Positions 10,401 through 19,369 are shown, numbered from the stretch's first letter. The stretch is DNA of 64,000 bases from Dastarcus helophoroides (GCA_028583605.1 CM053328.1:3345065-3409064), one strand, 5' to 3'. Numbers and translations: made by a program. The notes: a model not told the origin generated them from the sequence alone.

Positions 10401-12062
10401 AAGCAAATTTTCGAAATGTTTAAAAAATCTCGTTGAACAAAGTTAAAATTTTTAGTAAATAGTTGAAATTACGAGAAAATTTTTTTTTAGAAAATAGTTG
10501 AAATTTTGAGAAATTTTTGGATAAAAAGGTTGTAAACCATTGGGATACTATTTTTGACGTAATTTTGCAAATAATGGATAGACTAAGAATATTGATTGCA
10601 GCTTTTTAATCTTAAAATATTCCAAAGAAACCCTGAAAATTACAAAATGCTGCGAAATCCTTTTTTTAATAATAAGCAAGAAATTGGACAAATTTTTGAC
10701 CGAAGCGATGTTTTTCTTATAATTACGTACAAACTGCTCTAAGTAAACAATTTCAACTCTAGATCTAAAAATTAGAAACTTGGAGCTTCCATTTGCTTTT
10801 ATTTTTTTCTATGACTATTTTTCTTCGTTAGAGGCTTTTAACATCATCCAAAAATTTGTTATATTCCTCAATTTCTATGCATAGTGTATTTAGTTCAAAC
10901 AATAATAATTTGTCTCGTTTGTTGAACATATTGAAAAAATCAGTAATATTTCTTTTCATTTCAATTTCAACTCTAGATCTAAAAATTAGAAACTTGGAGC
11001 TTCCACTTTCTTTTATTTTTTTCTATGATTATCTTGCTTCGAGTTGAAACACAGAACTTGTCCCCTGAAACCAAGAAAAATTAAAAAACACAACAAAGGT
11101 TGCTCTAACGCGTTTCGACAGCCAAGCTGTCATCTTCAGAGAGAAACTGAGTTGGAGGCTTTTAAGCATCACTTAAAATTTTTTATATTCCTCAGTTTCT
11201 ATACCTACTGCATTTAGTTCAAACAGTAATAATTTGTCTCACTTGTTCAACATACTGAAAAAATCAGTAACATTTCTATTCGTGTTAAAATCTAGGCAAG
11301 TGATTAAACACATCAAATCCTTGGACACAACAAGGCCTACGACTATAGTTGAAGCTCAATCTTCAACGGTGGTAGAATCGGTAAGTAATTGTGTAGCCTC
11401 CTAGTGATCAAATTAAAAAATTTAATTCCAGTCGAGGTTTGTGGACATCATCAGCTTCAATAGATACAACGGTTGGTACACTCACGCTGGCGACCTCGAC
11501 GTGGTAGCTGAAAATGTGATAACCGAAGCAACAGCTTGGCATAATAAATTTAACAAACCTGTCATTCATCAAGAATATGGAGCCGACACTTTGGAAGGAT
11601 TGCATATTGTACTAGATACAATTTAGTTAATCTCGTAGATAACTCGGTTTATTGTAGGATCCAGCATACATATGGACTGAAGAGTACCAAGTACAGCTAA
11701 TGACGCAACATTTCCAAGCTTTCGACATCTTGAGGGCCCAGGGATTCTTTATTGGGGAATTCATTTGGAACTTTGCCGACTTTAAAACCGCACAGAGTAA
11801 GTGTTCAATGTTTTCACTTCTGTGCAAAAATGATTTCATCAAAATTCCATCAAAAATGATTGTTCCATTTTTTTTAGCTTACACAAGAGTGGGTGGTAAC
11901 AAAAAGGGTATTTTTACAAGAAACCGTCAACCAAAATCAAGCGCACATCTACTGAGGCGGCGCTACTGGAATCTCTCCAAATATCTATACAACGCGACAC
12001 TACCCTCAGATCTCGAGAACTATATCGCGCCAAACGCAATGTGTTCACACGATGAGCTTTAA
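3675..12062 (+). CDS. GUSB: beta-glucuronidase gene, 3' seven exons (5' end outside window)
   Basis: Lysosomal-type beta-glucuronidase (glycoside hydrolase family 2) removes terminal glucuronate from glycosaminoglycans and conjugates. Seven exons: 3675-3871, 3925-4244, 4313-4456, 11296-11380, 11432-11608, 11658-11796 and 11878-12062 (stop TAA 12060-12062). All introns are GT-AG, and the phases join without a frameshift to give 414 codons plus a partial first codon. Five introns are 49-81 bp; the intron 4457-11295 is 6.8 kb and full of repeats. The N-terminal part (signal peptide and jelly-roll domain, about 230 residues by comparison with human GUSB) is not in the window because the DNA before 3600 is repeats. 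The first acceptor (TCTATCGTTTTAG) was chosen because G-I-L-N-Y-E then matches the start of the immunoglobulin-like domain. Both family-2 signatures and both catalytic glutamates are intact, so it looks functional. Confidence 0.95.
4463..5700. repeat. 211-217 bp tandem satellite in GUSB intron
   Basis: Five to six tandem units of about 211-217 bp fill the start of the large intron. Each unit has two half-units (about 105 bp) sharing CAGATTTTCAGTTACCTT and CTTAAAGACTGGCGATCTC-like segments, so it is a dimeric repeat. Segment 5632-5697 is an inverted copy of the half-unit that ends the array. Overlapping Phe/Leu-rich open frames here are repeat-encoded and are not annotated as genes. Confidence 0.92.
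5701..5880. other. short unique segment
   Basis: Near-unique intronic DNA between the dimeric satellite and the AT-rich satellite. No motif is recognised. Confidence 0.5.
5880..7960. repeat. AT-rich satellite with 585 bp tandem triplication
   Basis: Forward-orientation AT-rich satellite within the GUSB intron. Within it a segment of about 585 bp is present almost three times: the marker GAAACTCGCAGTTA occurs near 6588, 7173 and 7757, followed each time by AAGAAATTTTGGG. The second and third units are close to identical over long stretches, so the duplication is recent compared with the decay of the short units. Confidence 0.85.
7961..8102. mobile_element. snap-back repeat element, copy 1
   Basis: A member of a dispersed family also found at 11046, 12456, 13449 and 51433. 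It has TTGAAATACAAATATTGTCC at the left and an inverted GATTTGTATTTCAA at the right. The core includes GCTCTAACGCATTTCGATAG and GCCAAGCTATC, and the outer tail is GATAACCAAGGATCAGTCCG. It lacks any protein and sits inside AT-rich satellite. Superfamily is unknown. Confidence 0.75.
8103..9700. repeat. AT-rich satellite with ~535 bp tandem duplication
   Basis: Forward-orientation satellite. The segment around 8290-8780 recurs at about 8825-9300: the marker GAGAAATACTCTAAATTTCA is near 8358 and 8896, and TTCAATTTTGAGAAAAACG appears in both. The area 9340-9700 is a looser version of the same AT-rich sequence. No exon is seen. Confidence 0.82.
9701..9833. repeat. short AT-rich direct repeats
   Basis: Contains the local duplication ATTAGAATGTAATTA/AATTAGAATG between about 9755 and 9810. 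Nothing else is recognised. Confidence 0.5.
9834..9995. mobile_element. palindromic MITE-like element, copy A
   Basis: Imperfect palindrome. The left arm GTGGAATTCTTTAATATT with ACAGCAACAGATATTAAAAA pairs with TTTTTAATATCTCTTGCTGT and the right part containing TTCAATAGTTATGAATTAG. Related copies are at about 12805-12868 and 17505-17660 (both contain AATAGTTATGAAT or its complement plus AATTCCAC). It has no coding capacity. Confidence 0.65.
10068..10345. repeat. 122 bp direct duplication
   Basis: Two adjacent copies of about 122 bp, each starting AACAATATCGATCAAAAAAC and including CTGAGAAAGTGCCTTATTTC. A diverged third copy is at about 6115-6240. All are in the GUSB intron. Confidence 0.85.
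10345..10750. other. AT-rich intronic DNA
   Basis: The beginning is weak AT-rich satellite. From about 10520 the DNA looks unique. No exon or motif is recognised. Confidence 0.5.
10750..11295. repeat. ~214 bp tandem duplication at intron 3' end
   Basis: The segment starting TTTCAACTCTAGATCTAAAA at about 10751 repeats at about 10965. Both copies run through ATTTAGTTCAAACA and AATAATTTGTCTC to a match ending just before the GUSB acceptor at 11295. The second copy contains a 104 bp insertion, so the first copy acts as an empty-site control. Confidence 0.85.
11046..11149. mobile_element. snap-back repeat element, copy 2 (insertion with empty site)
   Basis: Compared with the parallel copy near 10830 (CTTCGTTAGAGGC), the DNA here reads CTTCG-AGTT, then 104 bp, then AGTT-GGAGGC, consistent with insertion flanked by a 4 bp duplication (11042-11045 and 11150-11153). 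On the - strand the element contains CTCTGAAGATGACAG-loop-CTGTCGAAACGCG, then the family sequence TTTCTTGG-like and CAGGGGACAAG. It is non-coding. Confidence 0.75.
11296..12062 (+). CDS. GUSB: GUSB exons: catalytic nucleophile and C terminus ending HDEL
   Basis: Four exons: 11296-11380, 11432-11608, 11658-11796 and 11878-12062, with introns of 51, 49 and 81 bp. The second has FNRYNGWYTHAG (the tyrosine region equivalent to human Tyr504) and KPVIHQEYGADT, whose nucleophile Glu codon is 11573-11575 (human Glu540). The third carries GEFIWNFADFKT. The last carries GGNKKGIFTRNRQPKS; the Asn-Lys pair is the one that reads the glucuronate carboxylate in this family. The protein ends His-Asp-Glu-Leu (12048-12059), a KDEL-receptor ligand not found at the end of human GUSB as I recall it. 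This suggests ER residence. Confidence 0.95.
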
Positions 12063-12124
12063 ATTTGTGTGATAATGTAGTCGAATTAGGTTTTTTACAG
12101 TACAAAATAGTGTGGTTAAATAGA

Positions 12125-12187
12125 TTTATTTACAATTGTAACATAAACTTTAATAAAGACTTAACAATTTGTGTGTGTATGTGTGTC
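12125..12187. promoter_or_regulatory. interleaved poly(A) signals of two convergent genes
   Basis: AATAAA on the + strand at 12152-12157 lies 90 nt after the GUSB stop and is followed by a GT-rich element (TGTGTGTATGTGTG, about 12171-12184). On the - strand, AATAAA at 12130-12125 lies 56 nt after the ZNHIT3 stop. Each signal is inside the other gene's predicted 3' UTR, and the GT-rich element of GUSB reaches the ZNHIT3 stop codon (12188-12186). Confidence 0.75.
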
Positions 12188-14125
12188 AACTCTCGTCATC
12201 TTTTAATGGTTCGACTAATTTTAAACAAGCATCGGCGAATTCTACAAAAAGCGGTTCTTGCATTGCTTTCTCCATTATTTTTTCAGGATTTTCAGCCGTA
12301 TCTATTGTTATCAGAAGGTTTCTTAAATGGGGATTGTGCAGCAACTCCTTCAATTCGTTATCGTTATCTAAAAGAAATACAATACGTCTTACATTATCTA
12401 AAAACAATACAATTTTAACTAACAAAACTATGCAAAATATGGATTTTATATTGGTGGAGCGGACTGGTCAAAAACTGAAATACAAATTTTGTCCCCTGAA
12501 ACCAAGAAAGGTTTCAGGGGAAAAGATTTGTATTTCAATTTATGGATTTTATTACCAAATATTAACTCAAAAGCTTATAATTAAGATGTCACAGTTACTG
12601 CAGGTAAAAACTGGGCCAAAGAAAATAAATAATAAAATAAATAAATAAAAATTAATAAACATAATATTTCTGGTCAATAAGAGTTCACCATGAAGAATAC
12701 TGCAGGTATTTTTACATTACTAGATTTAGGTAATATCATTTTAAAATAAAATCTAATCGTCTATGAAGCTTATTGTTGTTAAGTCAATGAACGTTCGATC
12801 TCTTTACTTCATATTCATAACTATTGAACTGCAATACAATAAACAATATAAAAAATTCCACATTGCTTCGATAATCTTTCATATGACAGGATTAGGTTTC
12901 CCTTTTAAGCATCATTGGCGGTTGTAGCAGTAGTTTGTTCAGTTATTGTTACGCTAACAAGCTCCATAGATCACACACTCCTATGAATATTCCGTTTAAT
13001 CCAAACTCAAATCTAAAGCTTCTATCAAGTGTGTTCAGAAGATTTATCTGCTCGTTCACGAGTGTAAATGATCACGATTGTAAATAGTGCATTTCTATGG
13101 CTTCTACATCTCAAGACATGGAAAGTGGTCGAAAATTGAATTTCGCTAGGAGCAAATTGAAATGACAGAAAATTAATAAACAAATTAAAGAAACTGATAA
13201 CAAAGTTACTTTTGAGTTAATGCTTACGTACGTTTACACCAAACACTTTACTCTGTACATTTCTCTTAGGGATAAAATATATCAATTCTGTACATTTCTC
13301 TTCGGGATAAAATATGTCGAACATTTTGTATAAAGTAATTTATTTCAGCTGTGTACATAAGTCTCGGATAGTTTCTCTCAGAATAGTCGACACTTAATAT
13401 AATTTATCTCAGATAGAAATGTTCGAAATAAAGTATCTAATTTTGATGGAACGGACTGGTCCTTGGTTATCTTCAAAAATTGAAACACAGAACTTGTTCC
13501 CTGAAACCAAGGAAAATTAAAAAACACAACAAAGGTTGCTCTAACGTGTTTCGACAGCTGTCAAAACACGTTAGAGCAACCTTTGTGTGTTTTTTAATTT
13601 TTCTTGGTTTCAGGGGACAAGTTCTGTGTTTCAATTTTTAAAGTATCTAATGTAAACACACCGTTAGTAATTATGGACCCGGAAAGGGTGGCCTAAGCGC
13701 TGGCCTAAACTTTAGGCAACCCACACACCGTTAGTAATTGGTCTGAACATTTACTATAAATTATTTTTAACGCGAATGCCTTAAAAAGATAATTCAAACA
13801 ATGACAGCACTAATTATACATTCACTAACGCTTGTAGGCCACCAATGAATAATTACCTAACAATTTTAATTTATCCTGTGGCACTGTATCTTCCGTCAAA
13901 TATCTCTGCGGTGGAAGGTTGGTTTGTGTAACGTTATTTTGGGCAACATTTTCAAGTGGTTTTTGGCAGCCCTTGGTGCGGTGTTTTCTACAGCAAACGT
14001 TGGAACAACTACAAGGAAGGTTTCACATTATTCAAAACGATAAATTGTACTTACTAGGAAAGGAAGCATGTTGGACATTTGTATTTAGAGTCCGATTTAT
14101 TGCAAACAATACACTGCTTTATCAT
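12186..14125 (-). CDS. ZNHIT3: zinc finger HIT domain protein 3, complete three-exon gene
   Basis: Exons on the - strand: 14125-14055, 14008-13857 and 12367-12186. Introns are 46 bp and 1489 bp, both GT-AG, and split codons join as Tyr and Asp. The predicted protein has 134 residues (human about 155). It starts MIKQCIVC. The eight HIT-finger ligands are all present: Cys5, Cys8, Cys17, Cys20, Cys25, Cys29, His33 and Cys38. The C-terminal domain has LLHNPHLRNLL and MQEPLFVEFADACL, the conserved ZNHIT3 block. In human and yeast (Hit1) this nuclear protein pairs with NUFIP1/Rsa1 in box C/D snoRNP assembly. The start was chosen because it is the first ATG before the first cysteine pair and has adenines just upstream (GCAAAATG). 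The gene is convergent with GUSB, and its large intron holds two snap-back elements. Confidence 0.93.
12456..12541. mobile_element. snap-back repeat element, copy 3 (short)
   Basis: Short family member in the ZNHIT3 intron. It reads GGAGCGGACTGGTC, then CTGAAATACAAATTTTGTCC and CCTGAAACCAAGAAAG, directly followed by the inverted GTTTCAGGGGAAAAGATTTG and TATTTCAA. The loop is almost absent. Confidence 0.78.
12542..13440. other. ZNHIT3 intron, mostly unique
   Basis: Holds a segment shared with about 18455-18510 (AACATAATATTTCTGGTCAA and ACCATGAAGAAT), a partial palindromic element at about 12805-12868, and a 36 bp direct duplication at 13250-13320 (TCTGTACATTTCTCTT twice). No exon could be placed here; none is needed, since the exon phases on either side match. 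Confidence 0.6.
13449..13640. mobile_element. snap-back repeat element, copy 4 (near-perfect hairpin)
   Basis: Begins GAACGGACTGGTCCTTGG. It then forms arms of about 79 bp, 13480-13558 and 13559-13637, which pair almost completely with essentially no loop: TTGAAACACAGAACTTG on the left against CAAGTTCTGTGTTTCAA on the right, and GTTGCTCTAACGTGTTT against AAACACGTTAGAGCAAC. Located in the ZNHIT3 intron; non-coding. Confidence 0.88.
13655..13760. repeat. short direct repeat flanking a 50 bp segment
   Basis: ACACACCGTTAGTAATT occurs at about 13657 and 13724, bracketing a GC-richer stretch with two GGCCTAA motifs. It could be the scar of a small insertion or replication slippage. Confidence 0.6.
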
Positions 14126-14750
14126 TTTGCTATTTTACTACTAAAATCTGATCAACACATCACAAAATACTACAGCAGTATTCCAAATTTGCTAACAAAT
14201 AAGCAATTATGATACATGCAAGTTGTAGGTTATGTTTGATTAGTTCATTTGCTTGTGTAGATTTGATCTATGGAACAATCGATAAGGTAAACAACTTTTT
14301 TTAAACGTCAATGTTTTCACTGCCTTATCATTTTGCTATTTTACTGCTAAGAAGATTATATAGTCTTCTCGTTTACTACTAAAATCTGTCAACACATCAC
14401 AAAACACTACACCAGTATTCCAAATCTGCTAACAAATAAACAATTATGACACATACAAGTTATAGGTTATGTTTGATTAGTTCGTTTGCTTGTGTAGGTT
14501 TGATCTACGGAACAATCGATAAAGAAAACAACTTTTTTTTAAACGTTAATGTTTTCACTGCCTTATCATTTTGCTATTTTACTACCAAGATTATATAGTT
14601 TTCTCGTTTACTACTAAAATCTGATCAACAAATCACAAAATATTACATCAGGTCTCCTAATTTGCTAAAAAAATATAAACAATTATGACACATGCACGTT
14701 ATAGGTTATGTTTTATTAGTTCGTTTGCTTGTGTAAACTTGATCTACGCA
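14100..14750. repeat. ~236 bp tandem repeat covering ZNHIT3 start and 5' flank
   Basis: About 2.7 units with periods near 238 and 235 bp. The markers TTATCATTTTGCTATTTTAC (about 14120, 14325, 14563) and TTATAGGTTATG-like (about 14225, 14462, 14700) recur. The proximal unit begins within ZNHIT3 exon 1, so the start codon and 5' flank are repeated. The extra copies read ATG-ATA-AGG-CAG-TGA on the - strand and are not productive starts. The third unit is interrupted by a hAT element at 14751. Confidence 0.85.
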
Positions 14751-15361
14751 CAGTGTTGCTAGTGGTTCGATACCAAATGTCGCTACCGGACCCTCAAAAT
14801 TCCGCTACCGGCCGCTACCCAAAACAAAAAGGGTAAAGAACTCTATAAAAATCTTGAACTTGAGGGATAAATACCTTTTTTTTTTACCTTCAGAGGATAA
14901 TTAAAACCAAAGATATAAAAAAATCTTTCGTTTGTCTTTAAAATAAAGATCGCTAACAAAAATTAATAAAAAAATTCTTATACTACTGAGAACTATTTTG
15001 AATTATTAAATGGCTTTAAAGTCGTCGAATAACATTGAAGAAGAAGAAATACATATTTTTCTGTAAGAAAAATAAAAATTAAGTTTTCTAAAGATTATTG
15101 CAATGATTGTGATTAACTTTCTACAAGTAAAATTGTTATTAATTAATCTAGTCTGATGGCGCAATTAAATAAATCTTTATGTAAGTTTTTTAACAACTAG
15201 TTTATTTATTGTTGACTTGGTTTTTGGAAATACAATGTAAAAATTTGGGCGCCCCCACAATTCCGCTACTTTTTGTTCAATTTATCGTCGTCGCCGCTAC
15301 GCCGCTGAATGCTTTAAATGTCGCTACCAATAGCGCAATTCCGCTACCATTGGCAACACTG
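14751..15361. mobile_element. hAT-type non-autonomous element, 611 bp
   Basis: Terminal inverted repeats: CAGTGTTGCTAGTGGT at the left and, reverse-complemented, CAGTGTTGCCAATGGT at the right, with further pairing of AAATGTCGCTACC motifs inside. The flanking 8 bp are TCTACGCA (14743-14750) and TATAGGCA (15362-15369), 6/8 identical, as expected for an old hAT target duplication. Both ends are rich in CCGCTACC motifs. There is no transposase frame. Confidence 0.8.
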
Positions 15362-15363
15362 TA

Positions 15364-16025
15364 TAGGCAACACATTAATCATCAAAATATTTACGCGTGA
15401 AAACAGCTTTATTCCAGGTGATTTATTTTTAGTAACTTATATGTGGCAGCGCTGTGACATTTCTTAATGGTGTTCTGTGTTTTTAAATTCCCAACCTAAA
15501 TATCACTTAAAGTGTTGATTTGTTGTCGGTTGTTTTAAGAGTGGTTCTTTTATACCTAGTTAATTTCTACTTAAAATTATTAAACTGGTAATAATGATAA
15601 TAAAAATGATGCAGAAAACATATAGTCTGATGATTATTTCTGCTGAACAAGGTCTAAAATACATTAATCATCAAAATATTCACGCGTGAAGCCAGCTTTA
15701 TTTCTGGCGATTTATTTTTAATAAGTTATATGTGGCAGCGCTGCGACATTTCTTAATGATGTTCTGTGTTTTTAAATTCCTAACCTTAATGTCACTTAGT
15801 GTTGATTTGTTGCTGGGTGTTTTAAGAGTGATTCTATTATGTTTGATGTCAATTTCCATTGATAATTATTAAATTGTAAGTAATAATAATAAAAATAATA
15901 CGGAAAATTTTAATTTCTATTTTTTCTTCAAAACAACCCCTGAAATATAGGCAACACATTAATCATTAAAATGTTAAGCGCGAAGTCAGCTTTCGTTGTA
16001 GTGATTTCTTTAGTAACTTTTCTAA
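15364..16025. repeat. ~290 bp tandem repeat, 2.3 copies
   Basis: Units start near 15366, 15661 and 15954, each with ACATTAATCATCAAAAT or a close variant and ACGCGTGAA-like DNA. The first two continue through ATGTGGCAGCGCTG and GTTCTGTGTTTTTAAATTCC. A related copy lies inverted at about 19370-19520, so the family is also dispersed. Confidence 0.85.
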
Positions 16026-16814
16026 AGTTAACAACTTCACAATCTATTCTGATGCACATCTTTGATTAAATATTCAATTGATTTAATTGATTGAATTATT
16101 CAATCGACGTGCACATTTATCTGAAATCAGTGACTGATCGCTGCAGGATAACCAGTAAAGGCAGTTGGAAGCCTGGCGAAAGCCCAGCTCGCAACGCGCC
16201 CCTATTCGTCATCAGACATTTGCGAAGACAACATCGGTTTTGTTTTAAGCAAATAGGCATTAAATATGGGAAAATGTATTGTAGAACACTGCGGAATATA
16301 AGTCAACATAGTGAAGGAAAATCAAAAGTTTTGTTCTTTGGCTAGGTACAATTTCAGTCTATTTGGTCACTGGGATAAAGTCACGACGAGAATAGAGAGC
16401 TGCCCATATACTTAATAAGTATAGAGCTGCCCATATAGAAGTATTACATATTGCCACTACACTACATTCGGAGATGGACTAGATTTTTGAAATTTCTACT
16501 TTTCGACTCTAAACTCGATACTTCGAATTTAAATTCAAGGAAAATATCACATCAATAAGACACTGTGTTGGGCGTAATAGTTGTCACAAAAAGTTAGGTT
16601 ATATGTGCGAGTTTTCCACTAAATTTGAAGAGATTAGAATGCACAAAAGATTCGCCAGTATAACACACAAAATATCTATTTACATCACAAAATACGTGAA
16701 TTCGGGTAAAATATGTTTTTTCAATGTTTAAATACAACGCAGAACACGAATTTACATTGACAGCGTTTGATTTACATAAATCGTTTGATCACAGAACATA
16801 TATTGGGTTTGATC
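16026..16814. other. unique AT-rich DNA
   Basis: No gene recognised. A start MGKCIVEHCGI at 16266 resembles the first residues of a THAP finger but meets a stop at once. The duplicate AGCTGCCCATAT appears near 16400 and 16427. Confidence 0.45.
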
Positions 16815-17180
16815 TAGAGATGCAACGAATTATCGGTCGACCGATATTATCAATAATATCGAATCAAAAATAATTGTAATATCGTCGATATGATATTATC
16901 GATATTGTCCGATAGCCGATACCAATCGTCCATTCGTCGCCAATGATGGATAGAAATATGGAGATCGAGGACCTTTTCTTTTTTTTTTGGTCACCAAAAA
17001 TAATATGCCCGAAATACGTAGACATTTCTAAGAGTGAAGCCCGTTTACAAATTTTTAGTTAATTTCCAAAATATCGATGATCCATAAAAAAATGTTCGAT
17101 ATTATCGATTATCGATATTTGTCTGCTGTCAATATTTATATTGATATTTTTATCGATATTAAAATTATCTTGCATTCCTA
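16815..17180. mobile_element. MITE-like element rich in TCGATATTATCGAT, copy 1
   Basis: Begins AGAGATGCAACG, with TCGGTCGACCGATATTATC, and ends ATCTTGCATTCCT, so the ends are inverted (ATGCAA against TTGCAT). The interior includes GGACC, TTTTTGGTCACCAAA and a terminal TCGATATT-rich arm. A second full copy follows at 17442. Confidence 0.7.
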
Positions 17181-17392
17181 TTGACGGGGTTTGGAGTGGC
17201 AGTATCCATGCGATGTATGATACGAAGTAGGGATGTCGATCCGCGATCGATTAATCCAAAAATCGATTTTTTTACGTCTCAAGGTCGATCTACTTAACGT
17301 TTCAAAAATCCTAAGAATCGGATCGATTTACCTTACATGCAGGTCAGTATAAATTTAATGACAAGAATTTCTTATACAAGTGTATTTATGTC

Positions 17393-17905
17393 AATATTTA
17401 TATCGGTATTGTTATCGATATTAAAAATATCTTGCATCCCTAGATGCAACGATATATCGGTCGACCGATATTATCGATAATATCGAAGTAAAAATATCGA
17501 TACTTTTAACTATTAAACTTTATTAACGATAAAAAAGCCACAGAAATTAAAAATTCCACAAGGTTTAATCAATTAATTAATTACATTAATTTATGTTGCT
17601 TCTTTATCTTTAATAAAGTTTAATAGTTATGAATATTAAAGAATTCCACGAAGTAAGAATTGGAAATGTCAATTATCGATATTTCGATCATAACATTGTC
17701 GATATGATATCGATATTGCCGATGGCTGAGACAAGTCGTTGTTAATAATGGGGACCGCCAACATAAAAATATAGAGATTGGGGACCTTTTTATTTTGGTC
17801 ACCAAATCAACACGTCCGAAGTATGTGGAAATTTCAAAGTGAAGAAATATCGATTAGAGAATGTTCGATATTAGCAATTATCGATATTTATCTACTGTCA
17901 ATGAA
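17393..17905. mobile_element. TCGATATT MITE-like element, partial and full copies with nested insert
   Basis: 17393-17441 is the 3' end of one copy (TATCTTGCATCCCT), abutting a second copy that begins AGATGCAACGATATATCGG at 17442. Its interior GGGGACC and TTTTGGTCACCAAA match copy 1. Segment 17505-17660 is a nested member of the palindromic family also seen at 9834 (CTTTAATAAAGTTTAATAG, ATTCCACG). Confidence 0.7.
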
Positions 17906-19130
17906 TTAAACACTGTGGCTTGTGACCAAGTCCATAGAAGGTCTGACCCCTTTACCACATCGACATTTAAATAAATAATTACGGGATAGGTATTTCGCCA
18001 GCAGAATTTTCAAGCGCATTAATCTAAATAGCAAAAAATGCATCGACGTCATCTGCATTGAGATTTAAATCGTCAATAGTTATATCGATAGTTTACCTTC
18101 CATCAACTGATCCATACATTGATGTTCTATGCTCCTGACGTGACATTTGTAAAATATCCTATGTGGTTCTGTGTTAAGATCTAACGGAAAAATCGGACGT
18201 TTTTGTCGTTATAATTTGTGATATCTCGTGTGACGGTTGTTTACATTACTTGTTAAATAAATTTGTCAAGTATAATGTTGTGTTTTAATTAGTAGATCGA
18301 AGTAAATATCCAGTGGATCCAGCTTGAAAAAGTGAGGTATTCCGTGTGATTCGTGCGGCAACGCGGCAACTAAGCAACATTGTGCTTACTTGCAGGTTTC
18401 TGTTTATTAATTTTACTTAACATTTCTGGGTCGCAGAAATGTTGAATAAAATTACTAAACATAATGTTTCCGACCAATGAGAGTCCACATCCACCATGAA
18501 GAATTGCATGTTTATATGAGACCGGCGAGTTTCGGCCAATCATAAATTGTATGTACCAAAGAATTTAAATTTCCCTCTAGTCAACTGTCAGTTATGTCAG
18601 TGTCATTGAACATTACTCTAAATAAATTAAGTGCCGAAAGTTTGTCAATAACATATTTATTCTTATGTGACTGAACATCCTTGCCATTTTTCTGTTAAAT
18701 ATTGTGCATTTCTTTAGTATTGACATTACTTACTTTGCAATATGCTATAAAACGTAGATATTCAGGAATTTTTGACTTGTCACTACTTTTGCCTCCGATT
18801 GTATGGCCAATTTTAAATAAATGTGCATAAGAGTAGGCCGTGAAGTATTAAATCAACTTTTAAATTAAATAAGTTACTAAAAAATTCACCAGAACTAGAG
18901 GTACTTTCACGCACGAAGTTTTCGATAATGCCTATATTTAATACCAGCTCATCAATTTCGGTGAACGTTTTAGCGAGATATTTGACAGGACAAATGTAAC
19001 TGCGAGTGTATACCTTTTTACTCACACTCACGGTTTTCTTGCTCGTTTCCCTTGACTCGGCCCCAAAAACCAACTCGACGCGGAGCGGTTCCGAGACTAA
19101 CAAAAATAAAGCGAGTCAAAACCGTATATG
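17906..19130. other. unique DNA without recognised gene
   Basis: Mostly unique. 18455-18510 shares sequence with 12652-12710. A short hairpin AACATTTCTGGGTCGCAGAAATGTT-like structure lies near 18420-18446. A 96-codon open frame on the - strand (19103-18813) has no recognisable domain. No RNA gene is seen. Confidence 0.5.
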
Positions 19131-19139
19131 TACTACTGC

Positions 19140-19228
19140 AGGTATTACATATGTAATACTGTATGTATTACATATATTTAATACTGTATGTATTACATAT
19201 ATTTAATTCTGTATGTATTACATATATG
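19140..19228. repeat. 25 bp AT-rich tandem repeat
   Basis: Three copies of a unit starting CTGTATGTATTACATATAT, after a related palindrome ATTACATATGTAAT. It can fold on itself. Confidence 0.85.
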
Positions 19229-19369
19229 GTCAAAACGAACGTACCTTCCATATTCTCGTGCTCGGGCCTCCTCGTACTATCTCTGCGAGAGTGATGAGCA
19301 GGCATCATAAGTTATTTGGCAAAAATAATCGCACTAAATGTTTTTCATATTATTTTTATTATCCTTATT

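Noticed and set aside
16266..16400. MGKCIVEHCGI as the start of a THAP domain protein
   Set aside because: A stop follows after 11 codons and no downstream cysteine-histidine pair is found in any phase.
18813..19103. 96-codon frame on the - strand
   Set aside because: Non-ATG start, no domain and no splice support. A donor-like GTGAGT lies within it, but nothing else agrees.
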